The notes below the pieces were generated by a model, which saw nothing but the letters and a program-made list of their open reading frames with translations, made no database searches and was not told the origin of the DNA. A stretch of 64,000 nucleotides of DNA from Sclerotinia nivalis (taxonomy: Eukaryota; Ascomycota; Leotiomycetes; Helotiales; Sclerotiniaceae), in assembly GCA_029531795.1 (NCBI GenBank), contig JAPEIS010000016.1, forward strand, positions 992,001 to 1,056,000. The letters are read 5' to 3'. This document shows, in pieces, positions 44,511-54,065 of the stretch (its first letter is position 1; each line of letters opens with the position of its first letter). A program made the translations under genes and the position numbers.

Positions 44511-45148
44511 AGTTTTTAAAAGATAGTTCCAGCGATTAATCCTTGAAATGTGATAGAAGATGTATAAGGGATTGAGAAAAGAAAAGAAAGAAAAAGAACT
44601 AAGATAAAAGGTGAGAAGTGGGAAAGCGCTCGCTTGTTAGGGTAATGCGATCGGTATGGGAAGTGGTTTGATTGGTGGGAGTGAATAATTGGATTGTGAA
44701 GGGGGTGAAATGTAATATATTCGTAATAGTGTAAAACATTATAGATATTTTGATATACTGTTTTTTTCCTAATGCTTTAGAGCAGTGAAGAAGTGACTGA
44801 GATGGATGAAGATCAATACGAATTTGGTACTTAGTATCTATAAACACTTGCTTTTCCTGGATATTTGGAGTTGCATAATCATCTCGAAGTAGCAACTCGA
44901 AGACATTAATGAGTTTCTATACAAATCGCATTGAAAGATGGATGGCATTGTGGTTTTCCTGAGGAAATATATAATTGAATATATGATATAACCCGAAAAA
45001 AAACCAAAAACAACATCCACGAAAGAAAGAATAAGAAAATTCAAACTTGTCCAACAATATATACAATGCACATCCACCCACTCAACCCTTAGCTGCATAC
45101 ATCCTAGCTCGATACCCATTGATCCCTCTATCGCCACCAAATTCCTAG
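44511..45148. other. Intergenic region between the hypothetical gene and P450 2
   Basis: AT-rich, no supported gene. Two short overlapping minus-strand frames (44599-45140) have no recognised content; part is probably the 3' UTR of the P450. Confidence 0.45.
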
Positions 45149-46799
45149 CTAAACATTGACCTTCTTCAATTTAACCCACAACCCCGGCTTCAACCAACCC
45201 ACAAACATCTTATTCCTCTCCAACCAAGTGCTACTTCCCTCGCCTTCCTCCAAATCAAAATGCCAAATCACATTTCCAAGTAAGACTCTCATTTCCGCAT
45301 ATGCCAAATTCTTGCCTATACAATTCGCCGGACCCAAACTAAAAGGCTGTTTTGCCTTTCTATCATCATTTTCAAAGATTTTAGGATCGGTAAGCTTCAT
45401 ATCTGGAAATGCAGTTTTGAGTTCTTCGACATCTTCGACGCTGAGCCAGCGTTCAGGATGGAATTCTTCTGGCAAGTGAAAATTTTTGCCAGAATAATGA
45501 GCAGACCAGTAGTTAACGCCGACGGTGTAACCGGCAGGAACGAATTTTCCGTCGACAATACCACCACCTTCAGGCACTAAGCGAGGAAGCGTGGAGGGGA
45601 CGGGTGGATACATGCGGAGACCTTCATCGAGGACTGCAAGGAGGTATTTGCATCCAGCGAAGGCGTGGATAGTAAGATCTTTTTGGTTCTTGAAGGTGCT
45701 TCTTATTTCGAGTGCCAAATTTTGAAGGATTGTTGGGTTTTGAAGAAGAAAGTATGTTACACCGTTGAGAAGAGTTGCAGTCTTAATCGTATTAGTACCG
45801 TTTGAAACAAATTAAGGAAGAGGGAATATATACCGTTTCACTACCAGCGAGAATCAAAACGCTTGCGTTTTCCCGGATTTCATCAAGAGTCATCCCTTTA
45901 TCCGTATTATTGTGCTTCAGGATAAAGCTCATGAAATCCGGTCTATCTTGCACACTATTCATTCTTCGCTCCGTTTTGGCGGCCGCGAGCTTTCTGTGGT
46001 CATTAAAAGCACCTAACATGCTATTTGGAAGCAAAAATTTCGAAAAATATGAAAAAAATGGGTAATGTAAGAGCTCATTCACTATAGGGTCAACGCTGAG
46101 AGTTTTGAAGATGAGCTCGATCCATGGATGCATTTTTCCAGTTTCGACACAATTGAAAGATTCTCCAAATGCGAGATCGCCGATTAAATCAAAGGTGGCA
46201 AAATTGTACCATTGACCAATATTGATGCTATTATCCGAAGTGAGAGAAGAGAATTTGATGAGTCCAGAAATGAATTGTCGGGCATACTGTTGGATGATCG
46301 GTTCCTGAGCTGTAAGGGCTTTGTCGGAAAAAGCGTGCGTTTGAACACGACGTAATCTTCGATGATGTTCTCCCGAAGCTGTCGCTCTTTCATTACAAAT
46401 GTCAGCGCTTCAAATTTAGTTTTAGATGAGATGGATGACTCACATATGTATTGGTTCACTCGGAGCAATTCCTCGTTCAGTCAGATCCTTTTCAAAATTC
46501 TTCTTATGGTGCCCTTTTACAAAACCATAAATATCTTCGAAGGCTTCAGACGTGTTGTATTCTAGAATGTGGGGAGCAATTCTAACGACATCACCATATT
46601 GATCATGAAGCTCTTTAATCTTCCATGGAAGAACCCCTTTGATCCTGTAGTAAGTCATAGGAATTCTACAAGCTGCCCATAGTTTCGGTCCTGGGAATGA
46701 TTTCAATGGATGAAAAAAGATGTTATAAATACAATAACTAAGAAGATAAAATGAGGACACAACAGCAGCAGCTGCTACAGCGTTACCAATGGAATACAT
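45149..46799 (-). CDS. Cytochrome P450, CYP65/isotrichodermin-hydroxylase-like
   Basis: Intact microsomal P450. Three exons in minus order: 46799-46444, 46386-45834, 45781-45149, giving 513 residues with in-frame junctions; introns 57 and 52 bp. ATG 46799 precedes a membrane anchor (about residues 5-24) and the PGPKLWAA hinge; the frame extends upstream without an ATG. I-helix AGSETT (299-304), ExxR as EGLR (356-359), PERW, and the heme loop FSLGPANCIG (450-459, Cys 457). The N-terminal DVVRIAPHILEYNT and EAFEDIYG blocks and HAFSDKAL recall the CYP65 group, which includes trichothecene and other metabolite hydroxylases. It lies outside the RiPP cluster, separated by the transposon island. No other biosynthetic gene adjoins it. 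Confidence 0.9.
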
Positions 46800-47243
46800 T
46801 TTTGAACCACTAAAGCTCGAGTTGCTTGAATAATAATTGCTTTGTGAGTTGGAACACCGTCGACTTATGTATTCCACTGATATATCGGCTCCGGCCCCTA
46901 TGACTTGAGCCAGGGCAATGCGGTGCTGAGTTTTAAGTCCGGTTCCCGTTGAAATTTGTCTCTCCGCCGAGCGTCCGCTACATTTTTGAAGTCAACATTG
47001 CAGATTGACGAATTAGATGTTGTTAATACAAAATTGTTTTATGTTGACAAACGGCTTTCAAACGACTATAGCCGGAAATAAAACAGTGGAAAGTACAAAA
47101 ATATGCAATGGTGGAGTGACACCGGAGAATAGTTGTCGTCCGTCTTTCCTATTGATGGCGCGTGGCGCGTGGCCATGCAGACGCAGACGCAGACAACCCA
47201 ACAGCTTTTGTGTTAAATAGATAGGTATACAATTCGATAATAC
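46800..47243. other. P450 2 upstream region
   Basis: Promoter side of the P450, with GGCGCGT and GCAGAC short tandem repeats near 47155-47190. No gene. Confidence 0.45.
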
Positions 47244-47257
47244 AAGGCGGCCCACCA

Positions 47258-47672
47258 CAGGCTACGACCTAATGTAATAACCGGGTTTATGCTTCGAAAG
47301 CAAATACACAGGCCGCGCCCTAAAGTAAAAACCGCCACTAACCGGCTTTGACTACTCAATTGCCAGCCATCCAGTATGGAAACACATAGCCACTAGAGCT
47401 AACGAGCTGGACAACCCCAGCAACCCAAAATTGATTTATCTAATCCTAACCGGCGAGGATACGATGATACACAGACTGAAAAGAAAAGGATTACGGAGTA
47501 GGAGTTTTTGATTTCAAGGAAGTAACAGCGGTAAAACGCAACGATTGGCTAGCTCAGGCTGTATTTTGTACATAACCCCTCAGTAGGCCCATCCCTAGTA
47601 CCCCTCGGGAGGTCAGAGACGGCTCCGCCTCTCCACGGATGTAAATAATCAAAAAAAAAAAAAAAAAAAAAA
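47258..47672 (+). mobile_element. Retroposon with A24 tail and 14-bp target duplication
   Basis: The sequence AAGGCGGCCCACCA occurs at 47244-47257 and again at 47673-47686, overlapping the last As. Between them lie 415 bp that end in a run of A (47651-47674). A long target duplication plus a poly(A) tail is the signature of LINE-machinery retroposition (SINE, truncated LINE or processed transcript). No protein is encoded. Near the 3' end is an imperfect hairpin, GACGG facing CCGCC, at about 47618-47634. A clear pol III A/B-box pair was not found. Confidence 0.75.
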
Positions 47673-47686
47673 AAGGCGGCCCACCA

Positions 47687-49270
47687 ATAATGATGCAACG
47701 CAACTTTGACATTAATTTTTATATAACACTGAGATAATGTATATAATTATATTTTCCTTGAAAATTCATGAAAATATACAATATTTTATATTATACAGAA
47801 TACAAAATCATAAGGGCTAATTAAAATAAAGAATCTACTACTAGGGCGGTTAGAAAGTATAAAACACTTTTCTCTCAAGGTCTAAACACCGCGGGGAGAA
47901 TCCTCTAGGTCCTGAGAGAGCATAACACTTGTTAATCTTTACTCGACACAAAAAGTCTAGAAGGTGAAGCGAATACACGAGAAGATTTCAATGGGGTTTT
48001 AACTACTTTTAGTATTGTTTGTTTGTTTAAAAGTGGAATGAATAGAAAGTACTTGATTTACCCTTCGGTTCCTTTCCTTTCTCTCCCCTTTTCTAAACCT
48101 ACATAGGAAATGTTTTATACTTTCTGATAGGTACTAGTGCAGCCAACTTTTACGTACATACCACAAAATGGTAAATCACAAGCGGGTTAGTGGCCCATAT
48201 TTAGGTGGAGTGAGACATACTTCTGACCGCACGAGTATACTCTGAAAGATTAGTCAACTCGCTTTCGGTCTAACTATATTCAGTTACCGTTTTTCCCACT
48301 TCTACAGCAAAAGTAGATGAGAAAACACTATAAATTATCCACTTTTCTGATTCTTCCAAATATACCTTGTACGCTGTAAACTTCCCCAGCTTTACATCAA
48401 TCGTGTTATTAGACCCATAGCGAATTAGCAAGAGATAGAAAAATTGGAGGTCTTTGATTAATAATCAGTTAAAGTCATGTCGACTAATTTGAATTATGAA
48501 GCAACTTCTCGGTTAAACGGGTTCGGATATGACATCATCCGGCTCCTTTATGAATAAGCGGCCATATTATATTCATATCTTATGCAAATACAATGGCCGT
48601 TCCTTCGAGGTATGGATTGCGGACAACCTCACTAAGAAGAAGTCACACTAAAATCTTTCAAGAATAAGATCGACAATGCGTCAGTCTTTCGGAATTTTCC
48701 AATTCCGATAAAAATTTATGGGATTTCATAAAGTCAATCGGTACTAGAATGCCGGTACATGAGATTGAAACAACATCGGAATGTAAATTGATTCCGAACC
48801 CTAACCCGGTGTCGATCCTCTCCTAAAAAGGGTTTGGTGTTAGTTCGCGTTATGCGGTAGTGTAACGAGTCTGCATACTGCGGCAAAGCTACTGCAGCAA
48901 GGCTAAAGTTTCATCGTCCAAAAACAAGAACCACTTTCAACAGAAAGAAATTGATATACCGTCGAAAGTAAGTTGTTCACTATTCAGACATACTTGCCCG
49001 AAAAGCTAAATAAATTAAAGTTCTATTTATCCTAAATCTCTACGGTACAAGTCAATAATACATCGAAACTAGTATTAAAATGACATTGATTTTGCTTCAA
49101 TATCCTCACTGGACCAAGCTGTGGAGAAATGATCGATATGATGCTACACAGGTATATGAATGAAACTACAGTACTACCACAGTCCAAGTTTTACAAGCCA
49201 TCATTCTTGAGAAAATATTGCATTCGCCTAAGGAAATAGAAAAGCTTCTATAAGTCCCCTACCTCATATT
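47687..49270. other. Gene-free, AT-rich repeat region with a TIR element
   Basis: No recognised gene in 1.6 kb. It includes a 274-bp segment with 15-bp inverted ends (47852-48125, listed separately). A minus-strand frame near 48300-48430 reads smoothly for about 40 residues but matches nothing known to me. Confidence 0.45.
47852..48125. mobile_element. Possible MITE or LTR-like unit with 15-bp inverted ends
   Basis: AGAAAGTATAAAACA at 47852-47866 is the exact inverse complement of 48111-48125. No clear target duplication was found next to the ends, and since the right end reads TGTT in one direction, an LTR-type origin is an alternative. Confidence 0.4.
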
Positions 49271-49579
49271 TGTTACGCCGCTACAATCCTTTATCACTAA
49301 GAAGTGATCAAGGGGCTTATAGAAAGGCCGTGATGGTTTCTACTAAAGATCAAACAGGGGCTTGGTGAGAATGAAAATATAACGATTGTATTGTATGGTA
49401 ACTATAGTGTTTAAACTAATGATTGTTCTTGAGCACGAAACTCTACAAATAAAGGAATCCATCCTGCTTATATAGACCTTCGTACTTGGGAGCCCTAGGA
49501 GCCCTCGAAGCTCCAATGCTCCGGGAGCGTTGGGAGCCTTCGAAACTCCAATGCTTCATCACATAATCTGATACTAACA
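49271..49579 (+). mobile_element. LTR related to the solo LTR at 9123
   Basis: Begins TGTTACGCCGCTACAATC and ends TACTAACA. Its first 200 bp match 9123-9320 with scattered changes; the middle differs by short GGGAGC-type repeats. It is followed at once by TGGTCTGTGCTCG, which could be a tRNA primer-binding site, so it may be the 5' LTR of the Ty3/gypsy element whose pol remnant lies at 50974. No 5-bp duplication flanks it. Confidence 0.6.
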
Positions 49580-49612
49580 TGGTCTGTGCTCGTTTGTTCC
49601 TACGACCATTTT

Positions 49613-49697
49613 GGCCGGCGAAGACGGATCTCTCACCTGTACGCGGTGCTGGCTACGAACTGGTGATGCTTTTGGCATTCATCTGAGCTGACGAGAG
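49613..49697 (+). ncRNA. HDV-like self-cleaving ribozyme candidate 4
   Basis: P1: 49613-49619 (GGCCGGC) with 49648-49654 (GCTGGCT), first pair G-U and one internal G-U. P3: ACC 49635-49637 with GGT 49645-49647. Loop TGTACGC 49638-49644. Junction ACGAAC 49655-49660. P4: GATGC/GCATT 49665-49679. P2: CTCTC 49630-49634 with GAGAG 49693-49697. Same fold order as candidate 3 with different helix sequences. Confidence 0.65.
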
Positions 49698-50229
49698 AAC
49701 GCGTGGCAGAGCTGGAAGGGCTGGATTGGGTTGAGAATTGGGGTTTTTCATAAGGGCGAAAATTTTTCATTTCATTTCACTAACCAACAGTGATCAGAAC
49801 AGAGGACCATACTGCGATAATGACAATTAGCAACAAAGCCATCACTCGTCCTAGCTAGGCGTACGACTTGATGCTCCGTACGATTATCGATATAGACGAT
49901 TGACTCCTCTGGAGTACCTTGCAGGATTTTCATGTTGGAAGAAAATAATAACCCCAACCTGGGAACTAATCTTCTTCGGTATCCTGAACGACTCGAACCT
50001 GAAGTTTATTACAATCTCGATTTGTGGTAGAGGCAGGTAGTAGGAAACTACGAAAGGGTAGAGGGAATAAGGGGACAACGGTGCTCGAGTGAACCTTAGT
50101 CTGCAAAGGCAGGTCCGAAAATATCCCCGGATTACAATTGGCTATGAGGTTTCGTATAGAGACGGATTGTTATAAGGGATGAGAGGGAAAACGATTGGAA
50201 TACTTGGTTATACTACAGAGGATACAGGT
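49698..50229. other. Unassigned retroelement leader sequence
   Basis: No supported gene. Two overlapping minus-strand frames (49772-50078) read about 60 residues each and are not recognised. The stretch probably belongs to the 5' leader of the element headed by ribozyme 4. Confidence 0.4.
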
Positions 50230-50515
50230 TAGGGGAGAGAGATTACATAGATTAAGGACGATCTATTGTATTAGGGAGGGCAGCTGATATATCCGCCCGA
50301 GGGATTAACTCAACATACAACGGCAATCATGTAAACCCTGCTGAAGCATATAACACACCCACCAAGTTAGCATTTTTCCCTGAAAAGGGTTTTTATATAG
50401 CTAGCTCAGAAACCCAGGGGCCTTCCTCCCCTGGCGTCCTTTATCCCAATTGGGAATTTGAGGCCTGTGCTTCGCACAGAGCCTCGGACGAAAAATATCA
50501 CACACACACACACAC
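50230..50515 (+). mobile_element. LINE-B 3' UTR fragment with (CA)n end
   Basis: Matches 30440-30684 and 42440-42690: the blocks GGGATTAACTCAA and ACCCTGCTGAAGCAT, the CAGGGGCCTTCCTCCCCTGGCG inverted repeat region, the CTGTGC-TTC-GCACAG hairpin and (CA)n at 50499-50516. It lacks all coding sequence. Confidence 0.75.
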
Positions 50516-50735
50516 AGGCGCCGAGAACATCTTGAACTAGCACATAATTTTTATTGCTTTTCATTGTTCGAAAACCTGGCTATCGTCGAAAGATATCCCA
50601 TCTATTATCGCTTCTCAAGACAGCATTGTAGGCCATGCACATGATTGTTGGAGACGTTTTTTTCCTTTCGCCATAGCAATACCTGGCTTCTACGTGATAT
50701 TAGATTGTAACAATAGCCTAATTAGCAGTTAGCTT

Positions 50736-50825
50736 GGCCAGCAAAGTCGAATTCCTATCTGTACGTGGTGCTGGCTACGAACCTGAATTGATCTTCTGAT
50801 GATATTCAAAGCCAATAGAAATCGC
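50736..50825 (+). ncRNA. HDV-like self-cleaving ribozyme candidate 5
   Basis: P1: 50736-50742 (GGCCAGC) with 50770-50776 (GCTGGCT), first pair G-U and the rest Watson-Crick. P3: ATC/GGT (50757-50759 with 50767-50769). Loop TGTACGT 50760-50766. Junction ACGAAC 50777-50782. P4: TGAAT/ATTCA (50784-50788 with 50804-50808). The joining strand has GCCAA like candidate 3. P2 is weak (CGAATT with AATCG, one bulge), so this copy may be inactive. Confidence 0.55.
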
Positions 50826-50973
50826 ACTGCATCTTTTGATGCTCTCTGCACAAATCGACGATATATCCTTCGAAAGAGAAATTTTCATTATCGCATTACA
50901 CCTCTTTCCTTCGCCTCAATAACGACAACAATTCGCTACCTCGACAAAGCATACAATTTTATTGTAGTGTTTT

Positions 50974-52371
50974 CCTTCAAACATCAAGAAGTGCGAATTT
51001 AGCGTGACAGAGACTCGCTACCTTGGTTTCATCGTATCCACTGAAGGATTGAGGGTAGACCCGGTAAAAGTTGCTGTGGTCAAGAGCTGGATAGCTCCAA
51101 AGTCCGTCAAAGGAATACAGTCGTTCTTAGGTTTTTGCAACTTCTACCGACGATTCATTAAAGAATATGGTCGTGTTGCTAAGCCCCTCACCCGACTTAC
51201 TCACAATGATGTGGACTTTGTGTGGACAGATGACTGTCATTTGGCCTTCGAAGCATTGAAGACGGCCCTGACTTCAGCACCCTTGTTGGCTCATTACGAC
51301 CCCATGCGAGAGTCGAAATTAGAGACTGATGCCTCCGATGGAGTAGTTGCCGCTGTATTCTCACACAAGCAAGATGATGGTGAATGGCAACCGATAGCAT
51401 ACTTCTCCAAAACTATGGCACCCGCAGAGTTAAATTACGAGATCCATGATAAGGATATGTTAGCTATCATTCGAGGGTTGAACCACTGGAGAGCAGAACT
51501 TCAAGGATCCCCTCACCAGATTGCTATCTACACCGACCACAAGGCTCTAGAATACTTCATGTCAACCAAGAACCTCAATGCACGACAGGCCAGATGGGGC
51601 GAAATCCTCTCCCAATTCTTTGTTCAGATCATTTACCGACCTGGTAGGGGAAACGCCGTCGCGGATGCATTGTCCCGACGAGAGCAAGGCTTGGAGCCTC
51701 TGGAAGAGGTAAAGAAACAAGTCAGATTCAAGCCTCTCCTTAAAGATGACCAAATTTCCGATGAAGTTAAACGAGACCTCAACCTGAACCTTCTGGAATC
51801 GATTCAGTTGCTGGGTCAGATCATGGCTCACAACCGTTCCCACGATACTTTGCGAGACTTACGTGCTAAGGCTGTGAAGCTAGAGAAGTATTTGACTCTC
51901 AAAGAGGGATTGCTGCTCTACAAAGATCGACTGGTAATACCAGATGCAGATCATATTCGAACTGCGATCATCCGAGAAGTATATGACCAGCTATCCAACA
52001 GTCACCCTAGTGCCAACAAGACCTACCGAGAAATCAAAACTCGATATTATTGGTCCAAGTTGAAGGATGATGTGCAGCGATATGTGCGGAACTGTCAATA
52101 TTGTCGTCTCTATCATGCTGCGCGAGATAAAACGCCAGGATTGCTACATCCCCTACCAATCCCCGATCATCCGTGGCAACATATCTGCGTAGACTTCAAG
52201 AGCATGCCTACAGACGCTGAAGGTTATGACAACGTTTGCGTGTTCATAGACCGCTTTTCAAAGGTAGCGGTATCGATCCCGTGCTTCAAAACAGCCTCAG
52301 CTAAGGACATGGCCGAAATCTATTACACTCACGTTTACCGGTATTACGATCTACCAGAGCCTGAAGGCTAA
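50974..52371 (+). pseudogene. Ty3/gypsy pol fragment: RT thumb, RNase H, integrase start
   Basis: Homology begins abruptly at KKCEFSVTETRYLGF, after the RT catalytic motif, and is open from 51004 to TAA 52371. In order: RT connection (FLGFCNFYRRFI), RNase H (LETDASDGVVAAV, YSDH-type IYTDHKALEYF, RQARWGEILS), the integrase zinc-binding domain with its NCQYC pair, and the integrase core start (HICVDFKSMP). The frame stops at YYDLPEPEG, just before the second catalytic Asp. Protease, gag and most RT are missing. Unlike the LINE copies, this fragment has no internal stops, so it is young or escaped mutation. Confidence 0.88.
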
Positions 52372-52904
52372 TAAGAAAAAGAGTGTATGATAATCGTTAA
52401 TCATTAGTTATGTGATTAGATACCGCGTGATTCCCTGTGATATCAATACTAAAAGAAGATTTGAAAAATAAAGAGAAAAGATAATTTGAAAATAATTTGA
52501 ATATAAATAAAATGTTGGAATTGAGATCATATATATTGAGGTCATATGAGTTGAGGTTATATAAATTGAGATCATAAGAGAGCATGGTTTATATTATAGA
52601 ATAATTATATAATCTCGATTTATATTATTTGTAGATGATTAGTTCGATCTATTATAGATCGATACGCTTTCTGGACCTATGAGTAAACTAATGAGGATAT
52701 TAATGGGAATGCTATTGGGAATACTACTGGGAAAGAAAATTGAAAAAAGCAATAGTTAGCCGGAATCTATACTACTAGCATTTTTAATTATATTATTTCG
52801 CTTGAATGTACCAGCACACGACACCTGTACCATTACTAATAGCCCGTACCATCCCCGCCACCTCTATCACCTTTACCACCCTTACTATCCATACCATTTC
52901 CATC

Positions 52905-53092
52905 AGCTCTATCATCTTTATTATTCTTACCATCCTTACCATCTTTACCATTTTTACTATCTTTATCATCTTTATCATCTTTATCATCTTTATCATCTTT
53001 ATCATCTTTATCATCTTTATTATCCTTATTATCTTTACTTTCTTTACTATTCTTACTATTCTTATTATCTTTATCATCTTTACTATCCCTAC
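52905..53092 (+). repeat. (TTATCATCT)n minisatellite
   Basis: A 9-bp unit, TTATCATCT, nearly perfect for seven units around 52960-53020 and degenerate on both sides. It opens long frames on both strands (Tyr-His-Leu or Ile-Lys-Met strings) that are not genes. Confidence 0.9.
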
Positions 53093-53145
53093 TAGAATCA
53101 TCGTTATATATTGTTGAACGCTAACAATCATTATTTGATATCAAT

Positions 53146-53227
53146 ACTATCAAAAGCTACCAAAGCTATCAAAGCTACCAAAGCTATCAAAGCTACCAAA
53201 GCTATCAAAGCTACCAAAGCCGTCAAA
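53146..53227 (+). repeat. 18-bp minisatellite (AAAGCTATCAAAGCTACC)
   Basis: Alternating CAAAGCTATC and CAAAGCTACC halves, four to five units. Confidence 0.9.
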
Positions 53228-54065
53228 TCGATGTTAACAAAATTTTTGCGGGTGTATCGATTGGCATTGTAATTAGGCAAGTATTATAAAACCGCTAAAG
53301 CGTTTTCGATATCGGTGGCGTCGAAAAGTAGAGAAAATATTTTGCGGATGAGTGAAGTTTGCACTAATGTATATAAACGATACCGTTAGCGTGTATTGAG
53401 ACTGCGTAAAACAGCGATGAAGCCCGCCGAATGTAGCGGCCAAAATATCTCGAAATCGTTTTATTATATAAATATTAAAAAAAAGAAATATAATATTGTT
53501 TTATTAGCGAAAGAAGGGTTTAAAATTGAAAGATAGAATCTTTAAATATTACTCTTAGAAAAGATATATATTTACAAGAACGTTACCAGTCGGATTTAAT
53601 ATCGGTGCTACGGAATTAAATATTATATAAGCACATCAACTGATAAGAATCGGACTTTGTTCAACATACCCCACTGATAAAGCCCACCTCTCATGATATC
53701 ACCACACCATCAATAAATCTTACACTTACATCCATCCATACTACCACTTCCCTTCCTACCAATACCAACCAGTACATATTATATAACAGTGCCAGTGAGC
53801 TTCAATTTTACTTATATCTGGAGCGTATTCAAAATTTCTACAAATTACTTATACAGATTTAAATGATTTAGTCCAAATCTACCAGCAATTATCCTCGGTG
53901 ATCTTATATCTATCAACTGCACTTGAGATATCATCATACCTCCTTTGCCACCTACACTTGTTCTCTGCCTCGAATATATAATATTTCACAACTACGGTCC
54001 ATCATTTCGCTCCAAACAAGCATTGGAGGAACAGCCACTGATACACTCGTCCTTGATCACATTCA

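Larger units (their letters stand above)
52372..54065. other. Simple-repeat-rich intergenic region and promoter of the WD40 gene
   Basis: No gene. It contains tandem GAGATCATA(TA) pieces (52520-52580), the TTATCATCT array and the AAGCTATC/AAGCTACC array listed separately. The last 400 bp are pyrimidine-rich and probably hold the promoter and 5' UTR of the gene at 54066. Confidence 0.5.

Noticed and set aside
38845..48800. Telomere-like strings (GGGTTAGGG at about 38852, CCCTAACCC at about 48801)
   Set aside because: Only one to two units each, inside repeats; no telomere or subtelomere structure.
49613..49690. A shared VRGAGYE-like coding frame across the ribozyme candidates
   Set aside because: The frame reads similar peptides but soon meets stops, and the paired hexamer changes follow base pairing rather than codon conservation.
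52793..53131. Open frames of about 100 codons on both strands
   Set aside because: They arise from the TTATCATCT minisatellite and encode only repetitive strings.
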